Part shown: piece after piece, positions 8,411-13,978 of the stretch | Layout: each line of letters opens with the position of its first letter | How positions within the stretch are numbered: position 1 is the first letter of the stretch | NCBI RefSeq assembly: GCF_017483025.1 | Contig: NZ_JAFUMA010000018.1 | Span: 1-35,314, forward strand | DNA length: 35,314 nt | Direction of reading: 5' to 3' | Source of the DNA: Anaerotignum sp. | GTDB lineage: Bacteria > Bacillota > Clostridia > Lachnospirales > Anaerotignaceae | The notes under the pieces: generated by a model | What the model saw: only the letters and a program-made list of their open reading frames with translations | Told to the model about the DNA's origin: nothing | Database searches by the model: none | Program-made: the position numbers and the translations under genes

Positions 8411-8560
8411 TTGAGAACAAGAATTACCTTGGCTTGCACAGAGTGCAAACAGAGAAACTACAGCACAACTAAGGACAAAAAAGTTATGCCTGACAGAATG
8501 GAAATCAAAAAGTATTGTAAGTTCTGCAAAGCTCACACACTGCACAAAGAAACAAAATAA
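8411..8560 (+). CDS. rpmG: Ribosomal protein bL33
   Basis: Small zinc-ribbon protein of the large ribosomal subunit, 49 aa. The four cysteines are present as [10 protein letters not shown] and [15 protein letters not shown], so this is the zinc-binding (C+) form. The initiation codon is TTG at 8411, six bases after GGAGGTG; an in-frame GTG at 8402 sits inside that ribosome site and is rejected. The longer open frame upstream has no coding character. First gene of a conserved operon with secE and nusG, as in many Firmicutes. Confidence 0.95.
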   Translation: MRTRITLACTECKQRNYSTTKDKKVMPDRMEIKKYCKFCKAHTLHKETK

Positions 8561-8600
8561 TCAAGTGCGTGAGACATTCCGTAGTTAAGGAGTGAACGTA

Positions 8601-8873
8601 TTGGAAGAAAAGAACATCACAAACCAAACGAACGAAGTGAAGCAAACGAAGCCAGCTCCTCAGGCAAAAACAGCAAAAAAGAAAGACAATGACAAAGACA
8701 CTTTCGCGGATTATAAAGCAGAGTTCAAAAAGATCGTGTGGCCTACACGCCCTGAAGTCGTGAAGCGCACAGCGACAGTTATTGTTACATCCTTGATCAT
8801 TGGCGCAATTATTTTCTGCATGGATACGGTGTTTACAGCCGGTTACAGCGCGATCATCGGTATTTTAGGTTAA
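8601..8873 (+). CDS. secE: Preprotein translocase subunit SecE
   Basis: Essential single-span clamp of the SecYEG channel. The 90 residues comprise a charged, Lys/Gln-rich N-terminal region, the conserved amphipathic segment YKAEFKKIVWPTRPEVVKRT and one transmembrane helix (TATVIVTSLIIGAIIFCMDTV). I prefer TTG at 8601, eight bases after AAGGAG; an in-frame GTG at 8592 overlaps the ribosome site. Position between rpmG and nusG is the standard one. Short Firmicutes-type SecE, normal length. Confidence 0.93.
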   Translation: MEEKNITNQTNEVKQTKPAPQAKTAKKKDNDKDTFADYKAEFKKIVWPTRPEVVKRTATVIVTSLIIGAIIFCMDTVFTAGYSAIIGILG

Positions 8874-8906
8874 TAAGCGAGAAGAATAGAAAAAGGATGG
8901 TTTAAA

Positions 8907-9464
8907 ATGTCTGAAGAAATCAATAAAGCTGAGGAAACCAAAGCAGTATCTGCTGAAGCTAGATGGTACGTTGTTCATACCTACAGTGGCTATGAAAACA
9001 AAGTAAAAGCCAACATTGAAAAAACAGTGGAAAACAGAGGAATGCAGGATCAGATCTTTGAAGTGAGCGTTCCCCTGCAGGACGTTGTTGAAATGAAGGA
9101 CGGCCAGAAGAAAACAGTACAGCGCAAAGTTTTCCCCGGTTATGTACTGCTGAATATGATCATGAATGACGAGACATGGTATGTCGTTCGTAACACAAGA
9201 GGCGTAACAAGCTTCGTTGGTCCGGGCTCCAAACCCGTTCCCCTGACAGACGCAGAAGTGCGCGCGATGGGTATCGGCGGCGAGGTGGAAAATCTGGATG
9301 TAGAAGTTGGCGACACAGTTCGCGTTGCTACAGGTCCTTTTGCGGAATCTGTTGGCCAGATCCAGGAGATCAATGCCAATAAGAAGACGCTGGTCGTAAG
9401 TCTTTCCATCTTCGGCAGAGAGACACCGGTAGAGCTTGATTTCGCTCAGATCGATAAGCTTTAA
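8907..9464 (+). CDS. nusG: Transcription termination/antitermination protein NusG
   Basis: RNA polymerase-binding elongation factor, 185 aa. The NGN domain starts at ARWYVVHTYSGYENKV (about 18-33) and includes KVFPGYVLLNM and the TRGVTSFVG segment that contacts the polymerase clamp helices. The KOW domain follows, with VEVGDTVRVATGPFAES and QIQEINANKKTLVVSLSIF. Start is ATG 8907 after AAAGGATGG. The 101-base gap to rplK holds structured RNA (see the L1 element). Full length, nothing unusual. Confidence 0.97.
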   Translation: MSEEINKAEETKAVSAEARWYVVHTYSGYENKVKANIEKTVENRGMQDQIFEVSVPLQDVVEMKDGQKKTVQRKVFPGYVLLNMIMNDETWYVVRNTRGVTSFVGPGSKPVPLTDAEVRAMGIGGEVENLDVEVGDTVRVATGPFAESVGQIQEINANKKTLVVSLSIFGRETPVELDFAQIDKL

Positions 9465-9497
9465 TAGCTTACAAATTTTAGTCAATTGTTTGTTAAA

Positions 9498-9546
9498 CGG
9501 CAGAAAGTTCTGCCGAGTGGGAGGGACAATCCCCGCTAATTACCAC
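9498..9546 (+). promoter_or_regulatory. L1-binding leader element upstream of rplK (rRNA mimic, copy 1)
   Basis: A perfect hairpin, CGGCAGA-AAGT-TCTGCCG (9498-9515), is followed by GTGGGAGGGACAATCCCC and TTACCAC (9517-9546). The GTGGGAGG and TACCAC ends match the L1-binding stalk of 23S rRNA, where GTGGGAGGC pairs back to AATACCAC. L1 is known to repress its own operon by binding such mRNA copies. The assignment is by sequence resemblance and by position 19 bases before the rplK start. Confidence 0.7.
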
Positions 9547-9565
9547 ATTTATAGGAGGTGCCATC

Positions 9566-9991
9566 ATGGCAAAGAAAGTAACAGGTTATATTAAATTACA
9601 GATCCCCGCAGCGAAGGCAACACCCGCTCCTCCTGTTGGTCCCGCACTGGGTCAGCATGGTGTGAACATCATGGGCTTCTGCAAAGAATTCAACGAAAAA
9701 ACAGCTTCTCAGGCTGGTCTGATCATCCCTGTAGTAATCACAGTTTACCAGGACAGAAGCTATTCCTTCATTACAAAAACACCCCCCGCAGCAGTTCTGC
9801 TGAAAAAGGCAGCTGGTATCGAATCCGCATCCGGCACACCCAACAAAACAAAAGTTGCAAAACTGCCTAAGGCAAAAGTAATGGAAATCGCTGAAATGAA
9901 AATGCCCGACCTGAATGCAGCAAGCGTTGAAGCTGCTTACAGCATGATCTGCGGCACAGCAAGAAGCATGGGTATCGTTGTTGAAGAATAA
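9566..9991 (+). CDS. rplK: Ribosomal protein uL11
   Basis: Component of the GTPase-associated centre of the large subunit, binding 23S rRNA helices 43-44 and influencing RelA activation and termination. The 141 residues are the standard length, with the N-terminal domain [20 protein letters not shown] followed by [15 protein letters not shown], and the C-terminal RNA-binding domain ([27 protein letters not shown]). Start ATG 9566 lies after AGGAGGTG. Codon use is strongly skewed to ACA, GCA and GTA, as expected for a highly expressed gene in this genome. Confidence 0.98.
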   Translation: MAKKVTGYIKLQIPAAKATPAPPVGPALGQHGVNIMGFCKEFNEKTASQAGLIIPVVITVYQDRSYSFITKTPPAAVLLKKAAGIESASGTPNKTKVAKLPKAKVMEIAEMKMPDLNAASVEAAYSMICGTARSMGIVVEE

Positions 9992-10041
9992 GCCGAAATT
10001 TTCATTCAAACAGAATCTTAAATAAATTACGGCGTATAGAA

Positions 10042-10070
10042 GTGGGAGGGAATTCTCCCGATACTACCAC
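10042..10070 (+). promoter_or_regulatory. L1-binding leader element upstream of rplA (rRNA mimic, copy 2)
   Basis: GTGGGAGGGAATTCTCCC, then GATACTACCAC, forms an outer GTGG/CCAC stem and an inner GGGAG/CTCCC stem with an asymmetric internal loop. It resembles both copy 1 and the 23S rRNA L1 stalk. It sits just before the AAGGAGGT of rplA, so L1 binding would block its own translation. Confidence 0.72.
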
Positions 10071-10087
10071 ATAAGGAGGTCACGAAA

Positions 10088-10783
10088 GTGAAAAGAGGTA
10101 AAAAATATAGCGAGGCAGCTAAACTCGTAGATAGAGCAATGCTGTATGATGCAGCAGATGCAATCGATCTGGTACAGAAAACATCTACAACAAAATTTGA
10201 CGCTACAGTAGAAGCGCATATTCGTTTGGGCGTTGACGGCAGACATGCCGATCAGCAGGTTCGTGGTGCCGTTGTTCTTCCCCACGGTACAGGTAAAACA
10301 GTTCGTGTATTGGTATTCGCAAAAGGTGCAAAAGCTGAAGAAGCTCTGGCAGCTGGCGCGGATTTCGTAGGCGCAGAAGATCTGATTCCCAAGATTCAGA
10401 ATGAAAACTGGTTCGGTTTCGACGTTGCAGTAGCAACACCCGATATGATGGGCGTTGTTGGTAGACTGGGTCGTGTGCTGGGTCCCAAAGGCCTGATGCC
10501 CAACCCCAAAGCTGGTACAGTAACAATGGACGTTACAAAGGCTATCAACGACATCAAAGCTGGTAAGATCGAATACCGTCTGGACAAAACAAACATCATT
10601 CATGTGCCTGTAGGCAAGGTATCTTTCGGTTCCGAAAAACTGGCAGAAAACTTCCAGACTCTGATGAGTGCAGTAATAAAAGCAAAACCCCAGGCTACAA
10701 AAGGTCAGTACCTGAAGAGCGTAACACTGACAACAACAATGGGCCCTGGCGTAAAAGTAAACCCTGCAAAAATTTCCGAATAA
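10088..10783 (+). CDS. rplA: Ribosomal protein uL1
   Basis: L1 stalk protein of the large subunit that helps eject deacylated tRNA and represses its own operon by mRNA binding. The 231 residues show the two-domain family pattern: N-terminal [14 protein letters not shown] and [20 protein letters not shown], the central [20 protein letters not shown] (about 125-144), and C-terminal [17 protein letters not shown]. Initiation is at GTG 10088, seven bases after AAGGAGGT. Preceded by an L1-mimic hairpin, consistent with feedback control. Full length. Confidence 0.98.
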   Translation: MKRGKKYSEAAKLVDRAMLYDAADAIDLVQKTSTTKFDATVEAHIRLGVDGRHADQQVRGAVVLPHGTGKTVRVLVFAKGAKAEEALAAGADFVGAEDLIPKIQNENWFGFDVAVATPDMMGVVGRLGRVLGPKGLMPNPKAGTVTMDVTKAINDIKAGKIEYRLDKTNIIHVPVGKVSFGSEKLAENFQTLMSAVIKAKPQATKGQYLKSVTLTTTMGPGVKVNPAKISE

Positions 10784-10798
10784 TCTTTGGAAAAATCC

Positions 10799-10827
10799 TT
10801 GACAGGAGCTTGTTTATAGGGTAAAAT
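10799..10827 (+). promoter_or_regulatory. Promoter of rplJ-rplL
   Basis: TTGACA (10799-10804), 17 bases, TAAAAT (10822-10827), starting 15 bases after the rplA stop. It feeds the L10 leader. Confidence 0.8.
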
Positions 10828-10839
10828 AAACGAGTTGAT

Positions 10840-10955
10840 AGAAAAACCGTATATTGCCGTAGACAGCAGGTGTGGTTCGCCGCGTAAATCCTGCCGAGGA
10901 AAAATTGCTAATGAGCTTTTGAGCCTCTTTGTCTATGTGCAAAGAGGCTTTTTCA
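10840..10955 (+). promoter_or_regulatory. Ribosomal protein L10 leader with attenuator
   Basis: The leader contains the characteristic block GCCGTAGACAGCAGGTG (from about 10856), then TAAATCCTGCCGAGGAA, which pair AGCAGG with CCTGCC as in Firmicutes L10 leaders that bind the L10-L12 complex. It is followed by a terminator hairpin, AGCCTCTTT / AAAGAGGCT (10922-10949), with a T run. Excess L10(L12) would stabilise the upstream fold and favour termination before rplJ. Confidence 0.85.
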
Positions 10956-11000
10956 ATGACATGAAACAAAAGTAGGATTCCAAGGAGGTGTAAGGAAACA

Positions 11001-11495
11001 ATGGCAAAAATCGAACAGAAACAGGTTATCGTAAACGAAATCAAAGAAAAGCTGGAAAAAGCAACATCCGTAGTAATGGTTGACGCTAGAGGCTTGACTG
11101 TAGAACAGGACACTGCACTGAGAAAACAGCTCAGAGAAGCAGGTGTTGATTATAAAGTTTACAAAAATACAATGGTACACTTCGCTATCCAGGGCACACA
11201 GTTTGAAGGCCTGGATGAATATCTGGCAGGCCCCAGCGCATTCGCATTCTCTTATGCAGATGCAACAGCAGGTGCAAGCATCCTGAACAAAGTAGCAAAG
11301 GATGTTAAAGAACTGGAATTCAAAGCAGGTGTAGTTGAAGGCGTTGTATACGATGCAGCTGGTATGAAGCTGATCGCTGACATCCCTTCCAGAGAAGTTC
11401 TGCTCTCCAAACTGCTGGGCAGCTTCAAATCCCCCATGTCCTCTTTCGCTCGTGTTATCGATCAGATCGCGAAGAAAGACGCAGCTGCAGAATAA
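11001..11495 (+). CDS. rplJ: Ribosomal protein uL10
   Basis: Base of the L7/L12 stalk; binds 23S rRNA with its N-terminal domain and L12 dimers with its C-terminal helix. The 164 residues include the usual [20 protein letters not shown] (about 16-35), [19 protein letters not shown] (about 43-61) and a C-terminal helix ending [19 protein letters not shown]. Start ATG 11001 after AAGGAGGTG. Controlled by its own promoter and L10 leader. Normal length. Confidence 0.98.
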   Translation: MAKIEQKQVIVNEIKEKLEKATSVVMVDARGLTVEQDTALRKQLREAGVDYKVYKNTMVHFAIQGTQFEGLDEYLAGPSAFAFSYADATAGASILNKVAKDVKELEFKAGVVEGVVYDAAGMKLIADIPSREVLLSKLLGSFKSPMSSFARVIDQIAKKDAAAE

Positions 11496-11588
11496 TCGAC
11501 TTATTAGCAGCATAATCGCCGCATAGGGCGGTGAACCCAATAAATTATTGAGAAAATTAAACCTAAATATTATCGGAGGTGCTTTACA

Positions 11589-11960
11589 ATGGCAAAACTG
11601 ACAATCGAAGAAATCATCGCAGCAGTAAAAGAACTGACAGTACTGGAACTGAATGATCTGGTAAAAGCAGCAGAAGAAGAATTCGGCGTATCCGCAGCAG
11701 CAGGCGTAGCAGTAGTAGCTGGCCCCGCAGCAGCAGCTGAAGAAGAAAAAACAGAATTCGACGTTGAACTGACAGAAGTTGGTTCCGAAAAAATCAAAGT
11801 AATCAAAGTTGTTCGTGAAGTAACAGGTCTGGGCCTGAAAGAAGCTAAAGAAGCTGTAGACGGCGCTCCCAAGGTACTGAAAGAACAGGCTTCCAAAGAA
11901 GATGCTGAAGCAATCAAAGCTAAACTGGAAGAAGTTGGCGCTAAAGTAACACTGAAATAA
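11589..11960 (+). CDS. rplL: Ribosomal protein bL12 (L7/L12)
   Basis: Stalk protein, present in several copies per ribosome, that recruits translational GTPases. The 123 residues comprise an N-terminal dimerisation helix ([22 protein letters not shown]), an Ala-rich hinge (about 36-52) and the globular C-terminal domain with [20 protein letters not shown] and ALVDGAP-like [10 protein letters not shown]. Start ATG 11589 after CGGAGGTG. Codon use is extremely biased to GCA, GTA and ACA. A strong terminator follows and rpoB is not the next gene, which is unusual. Confidence 0.98.
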   Translation: MAKLTIEEIIAAVKELTVLELNDLVKAAEEEFGVSAAAGVAVVAGPAAAAEEEKTEFDVELTEVGSEKIKVIKVVREVTGLGLKEAKEAVDGAPKVLKEQASKEDAEAIKAKLEEVGAKVTLK

Positions 11961-11991
11961 TTCAGCCCTTCTGAAATCCTCAGAATCCTTT

Positions 11992-12028
11992 AAACCGCAG
12001 GTAAACCACCTGCGGTTTTCTTTTTTTT
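11992..12028 (+). terminator. Terminator after rplL
   Basis: Perfect 11-base stem AAACCGCAGGT / ACCTGCGGTTT with a five-base loop, followed by TTC and eight T. It closes the ribosomal-protein operon. Confidence 0.93.
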
Positions 12029-12057
12029 AAAAAAGATAAAAAAATTTGAAAAACCAG

Positions 12058-12112
12058 TTGACAGGTAGGAAAGGTGCTGTTATAATAAACTTGTAAGTTA
12101 GCTGAGGCTAAC
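12058..12112 (+). promoter_or_regulatory. Consensus promoter with GTTAG-N6-CTAAC operator (box O1)
   Basis: TTGACA (12058-12063) and TATAAT (12081-12086) are exactly 17 bases apart, a perfect sigma-A promoter. Ten bases after the -10 box lies GTTAGCTGAGGCTAAC (12097-12112), an inverted repeat that covers the start of transcription and would block it when occupied. The same box recurs at four more promoter sites in this island. Its arms resemble DtxR/MntR-type boxes, but the cognate regulator is unproven. Confidence 0.75.
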
Positions 12113-12226
12113 AAGTAAGAATTATCACTTTCTACAAAATCCGAACGAGCCAATCGGAAAACCATCAAAAACACTTTCTACATACGAAAAGACGGGCAAT
12201 TTGCCCGTCTTTTCGTATGTAGAAAG
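12093..12226 (+). ncRNA. Candidate metal-regulated small RNA (about 130 nt, no ORF)
   Basis: The unit runs from a perfect promoter to a strong hairpin but contains no open frame: the only ATG, at the very end, is followed at once by TAG. The RNA would carry the operator sequence, a CTTTCTACA motif (12128-12136), a small hairpin CCGAACGAGCCAATCGG (12141-12157), a second CTTTCTACA (12174-12182) and a terminal perfect inverted repeat with 26-base arms (12174-12199 and 12201-12226), whose core GACGGGC/GCCCGTC is followed by TTTT. The same hairpin and CTTTCTACA occur in the 3' end of the neighbouring HMA-protein transcript. It could instead be a gene relic that lost its ORF. Confidence 0.5.
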
Positions 12227-12285
12227 AAAAAGAAACGCAGGAAGGTTATTGAGAAAAAGAAATCAATAGAAGAAAAGGAACGTGA

Positions 12286-12342
12286 TTGACAAGGGTGGCT
12301 TTGATTGATATAATATGTCCATAATCGTTAGTTAAGGCTAAC
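12286..12342 (+). promoter_or_regulatory. Promoter of the HMA-protein gene with box O2
   Basis: TTGACA (12286-12291), exactly 17 bases, TATAAT (12309-12314), then GTTAGTTAAGGCTAAC (12327-12342) just downstream. The architecture is nearly identical to that at 12058-12112. A perfect promoter covered by an operator suggests strong induction when the repressor leaves. Confidence 0.78.
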
Positions 12343-12358
12343 TATTGGAGATGAAACC

Positions 12359-12739
12359 ATGGAAATCATGATTCTTTTGATCATTGCTGTACTGGCAGTA
12401 TATTCGGTCAAAAAGTATAAATCAAATATGAAGTATGGCTGCTGCGGTTCTGGTGGCAGTAATACAGCAGGCAGAAGAGTTGAGGTTGCAGATAAAGATG
12501 CAGCCAATTATCCCTACAACGCAGTTCTGAATATCAAAGGCATGACCTGTGAAAACTGTGTCCGCTATGTGGAAAATGCCTTGAACGAACAGGAAGGCAT
12601 CTGGGCTCAGGCGAATCTGAAAAGCAATTCTGCCTTCGTACGCATGAAAAGAAATGTGACAGATGAAGAATTTGGCCGCATCCTGCACAGAGCAGGCTAT
12701 ACGGTGACAGAAGTGACAAATCGTAATACCTCCGAATGA
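12359..12739 (+). CDS. Membrane-anchored HMA (heavy-metal-associated) domain protein
   Basis: Probable metallochaperone, 126 aa. Residues 3-17 form one transmembrane helix, followed by a Lys-rich stretch and YGCCGSGG (26-33), resembling the short FeoB-associated Cys-rich membrane proteins. After a linker, residues 54-121 are a ferredoxin-like HMA domain with the metal site GMTCENC (61-67) and the usual C-terminal AGYTV. The family hands soft metals, typically copper, to P1B ATPases; here the partner is likely the ATPase at 13979. Start ATG 12359 follows TTGGAG; another ATG at 12351 is out of frame. The stop codon lies inside the hairpin CCGAATGAGCCATTCGG. Metal identity is not determined. Confidence 0.85.
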   Translation: MEIMILLIIAVLAVYSVKKYKSNMKYGCCGSGGSNTAGRRVEVADKDAANYPYNAVLNIKGMTCENCVRYVENALNEQEGIWAQANLKSNSAFVRMKRNVTDEEFGRILHRAGYTVTEVTNRNTSE

Positions 12740-12814
12740 GCCATTCGGTTAAAGCAAGCATATATACCTCTTTCTACAGAAAAAAACGACGATAAAATCG
12801 TCGTTTTTTTCTGT
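12732..12814 (+). terminator. 3' hairpin, CTTTCTACA motif and terminator of the HMA gene
   Basis: CCGAA-N7-TTCGG (12732-12748) overlaps the stop codon. After CTTTCTACA (12770-12778) comes a 17-base stem (12776-12792 with 12798-12814), ACAGAAA...CGACGA / TCGTCG...TTTCTGT, containing the T run. The order hairpin, CTTTCTACA, terminator is the same as in the candidate small RNA. Confidence 0.85.
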
Positions 12815-12833
12815 TTCAAATCTTGACAAGTTA

Positions 12834-12890
12834 TTGACAGCTAACCGATGTTAGTTTATACTAACCTATGTACAATTAGTTATTGCTAAC
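12834..12890 (+). promoter_or_regulatory. Promoter of the Fur-family gene with boxes O3 and O4
   Basis: TTGACA (12834-12839), 17 bases, TATACT (12857-12862). Box O3, GTTAGTTTATACTAAC (12850-12865), covers the -10 element, and box O4, ATTAGTTATTGCTAAC (12875-12890), lies just downstream. An extra CTAAC at 12841-12845 forms a further dyad with the left arm of O3. A second TTGACA is at 12823. Two operators suggest tight, possibly autogenous, control. Confidence 0.75.
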
Positions 12891-12919
12891 CGCAAAGGCG
12901 GTGAACGGGGGCTATAAAA

Positions 12920-13387
12920 GTGAAACACGCAACAAATGCACAACAAGAAGATCCTATGGATCTGGAGAAATTTCGTATCCAGATGCAGCGGGAAATGATC
13001 CTGCAGAAGCTGAAAGAGGGTGGATATCGCATCACGAAGCAGCGCACTGCTGTCATTGATATCATTTTGGAAAATGATTGTGGCAGCTGTAAGGAGATCT
13101 TCTATAAAACAGCAAAAATCAATAAAAAAATTGGCGCAGCCACCATTTACCGCACCATCAATATGCTGGAAGAGATCGGTGCCATCAATCGGCGGAATCT
13201 CTATAAACTTTCTGATCTGACAGAAAACGGCGGCGATATGGTCATCATTACCCTGGAAGATGGAGAAGAACTGCAGCTGACTTCCGAGGAATGGAACGAA
13301 GTGCTGCAGACAGGTATGCAGGCCTGCGGTTATCTGGAAGGAGAAAAAATCGTTTCTGTGGTAAACGGTTGCGCTGTTGGGGCATAA
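12920..13387 (+). CDS. Fur-family regulator lacking the usual histidine and CxxC metal sites
   Basis: Winged-helix regulator, 155 aa from GTG 12920 (eight bases after CGGGGG); ATG 12956 is an alternative that removes 12 residues. The DNA-binding half is clearly Fur-like: GGYRITKQRTAVIDIILEN (34-52) and the recognition helix IGAATIYRTINMLEEIGAI (71-89). The C-terminal half departs from the family: the HHHxH segment and both CxxC zinc pairs are absent, and after residue 3 there is no histidine at all. Remaining candidate ligands are Cys54 and Cys57 (DCGSC), Cys136 and Cys151. It sits between two metal-protein genes under GTTAG-N6-CTAAC boxes, so it may bind them, sensing through thiols or by an unknown route. 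Family confident, ligand unknown. Confidence 0.85.
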   Translation: MKHATNAQQEDPMDLEKFRIQMQREMILQKLKEGGYRITKQRTAVIDIILENDCGSCKEIFYKTAKINKKIGAATIYRTINMLEEIGAINRRNLYKLSDLTENGGDMVIITLEDGEELQLTSEEWNEVLQTGMQACGYLEGEKIVSVVNGCAVGA

Positions 13388-13411
13388 TTGATAAAAAGTA
13401 TCAAATAGAAC

Positions 13412-13428
13412 TGTTAGAATTGACTAAT
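13412..13428 (+). promoter_or_regulatory. Extended -10 promoter with box O5 upstream of the ATPase genes
   Basis: TGTTAGAAT (13412-13420) is an extended -10 element, and GTTAG-AATTGA-CTAAT (13413-13428) overlaps it, matching the metal box with one mismatch. No convincing -35 is present, apart from TTGATA at 13388. It would drive the small-peptide, DUF6110 and ATPase genes. Confidence 0.5.
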
Positions 13429-13487
13429 CCGAAGGTTGGTTGCTAAGATGGAAACAAGAAAAGGGCAACAAAAACCTTCGGGTTTTT
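13429..13487 (+). terminator. Bulged terminator/attenuator hairpin after the Fur-family gene
   Basis: CCGAAGGTT (13429-13437) pairs with AACCTTCGG (13473-13481), and GTTGC with GCAAC inside, followed by G and five T. It terminates the regulator transcript. Because a box-covered promoter ends right at its 5' side, it would also be the first structure of the next transcript and could attenuate it. Confidence 0.7.
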
Positions 13488-13524
13488 GCATATTATGGAT
13501 AAAAAAGAATGGAGGGAAACGTAC

Positions 13525-13605
13525 ATGAAAAACCATAAAACATGGGCATGGCTGTGCGTGTTCTGTTTCTTTATGACAATGTTAACTGGTTACAAACACA
13601 CTTAA
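13525..13605 (+). CDS. Small hydrophobic peptide, 26 aa, upstream of the DUF6110 gene
   Basis: A short open frame with a good ribosome site (GGAGGG, eight bases upstream) encodes 26 residues: a basic start (MKNHKTW), a hydrophobic core (AWLCVFCFFMTMLTGY) able to span the membrane, and a KHT tail. Its stop overlaps the AAGGAGG of the next gene, so translation is probably coupled. Residue types (two Cys, two His) would allow metal contact, but there is no recognised motif. Similar tiny membrane peptides often sit beside DUF6110 and heavy-metal ATPase genes in Clostridia (from memory, not checked). Function unknown. Confidence 0.65.
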   Translation: MKNHKTWAWLCVFCFFMTMLTGYKHT

Positions 13606-13618
13606 GGAGGTTTTACAT

Positions 13619-13921
13619 ATGTTAAATAAATGTTTAGATTGCCTGGCAAATATCAAAGTAGATAAAGTAGCTGTTTTCGTTGGCGGCGTGCTGTTTGGCA
13701 CGGCAGGCCTGAAAGTTCTGGGCAGCAAAGATGCGAAAAAGGTATATACCCATGGTACAGCGGCAGTGCTGCGTGCGAAGGATTGCGTAATGAAGACCAC
13801 AACAATGGTTCAGGAAAACGCAGAAGATATCCTGGCTGAAGCAAAGCAGATCAACGAAGATCGTTATGAAATGGAGAAAAACTCCGTGGAAACTGCAGAA
13901 GAAGAAGCAGTAGAAGAATAA
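13619..13921 (+). CDS. DUF6110-type small protein, probable ATPase partner
   Basis: A 100-residue protein with a glycine-rich hydrophobic N-terminal stretch (VAVFVGGVLFGTAGLKVL, about 19-36), then SKDAKKVYTHGTAAVLRAKD and a long acidic, probably helical C-terminus (from about residue 60, ending in a Glu-rich tail). This pattern matches the DUF6110 family as I remember it; no activity is known. Start ATG 13619 is placed by AAGGAGG at the end of the preceding peptide gene. Only a short terminator separates it from the metal ATPase gene, so it likely assists or tethers that transporter. The family name rests on recall. Confidence 0.75.
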   Translation: MLNKCLDCLANIKVDKVAVFVGGVLFGTAGLKVLGSKDAKKVYTHGTAAVLRAKDCVMKTTTMVQENAEDILAEAKQINEDRYEMEKNSVETAEEEAVEE

Positions 13922-13935
13922 TTTAGAACTTTCTG

Positions 13936-13959
13936 ACGGAGCCGATGGCTCCGTTTTTT
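13936..13959 (+). terminator. Terminator between the DUF6110-type gene and the ATPase gene
   Basis: Perfect stem ACGGAGCC / GGCTCCGT with a three-base loop and a run of T. It may reduce, rather than stop, read-through into the ATPase gene, since no separate promoter is visible for the latter. Confidence 0.82.
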
Positions 13960-13978
13960 CTTCCATGGGGGTGAAGGA

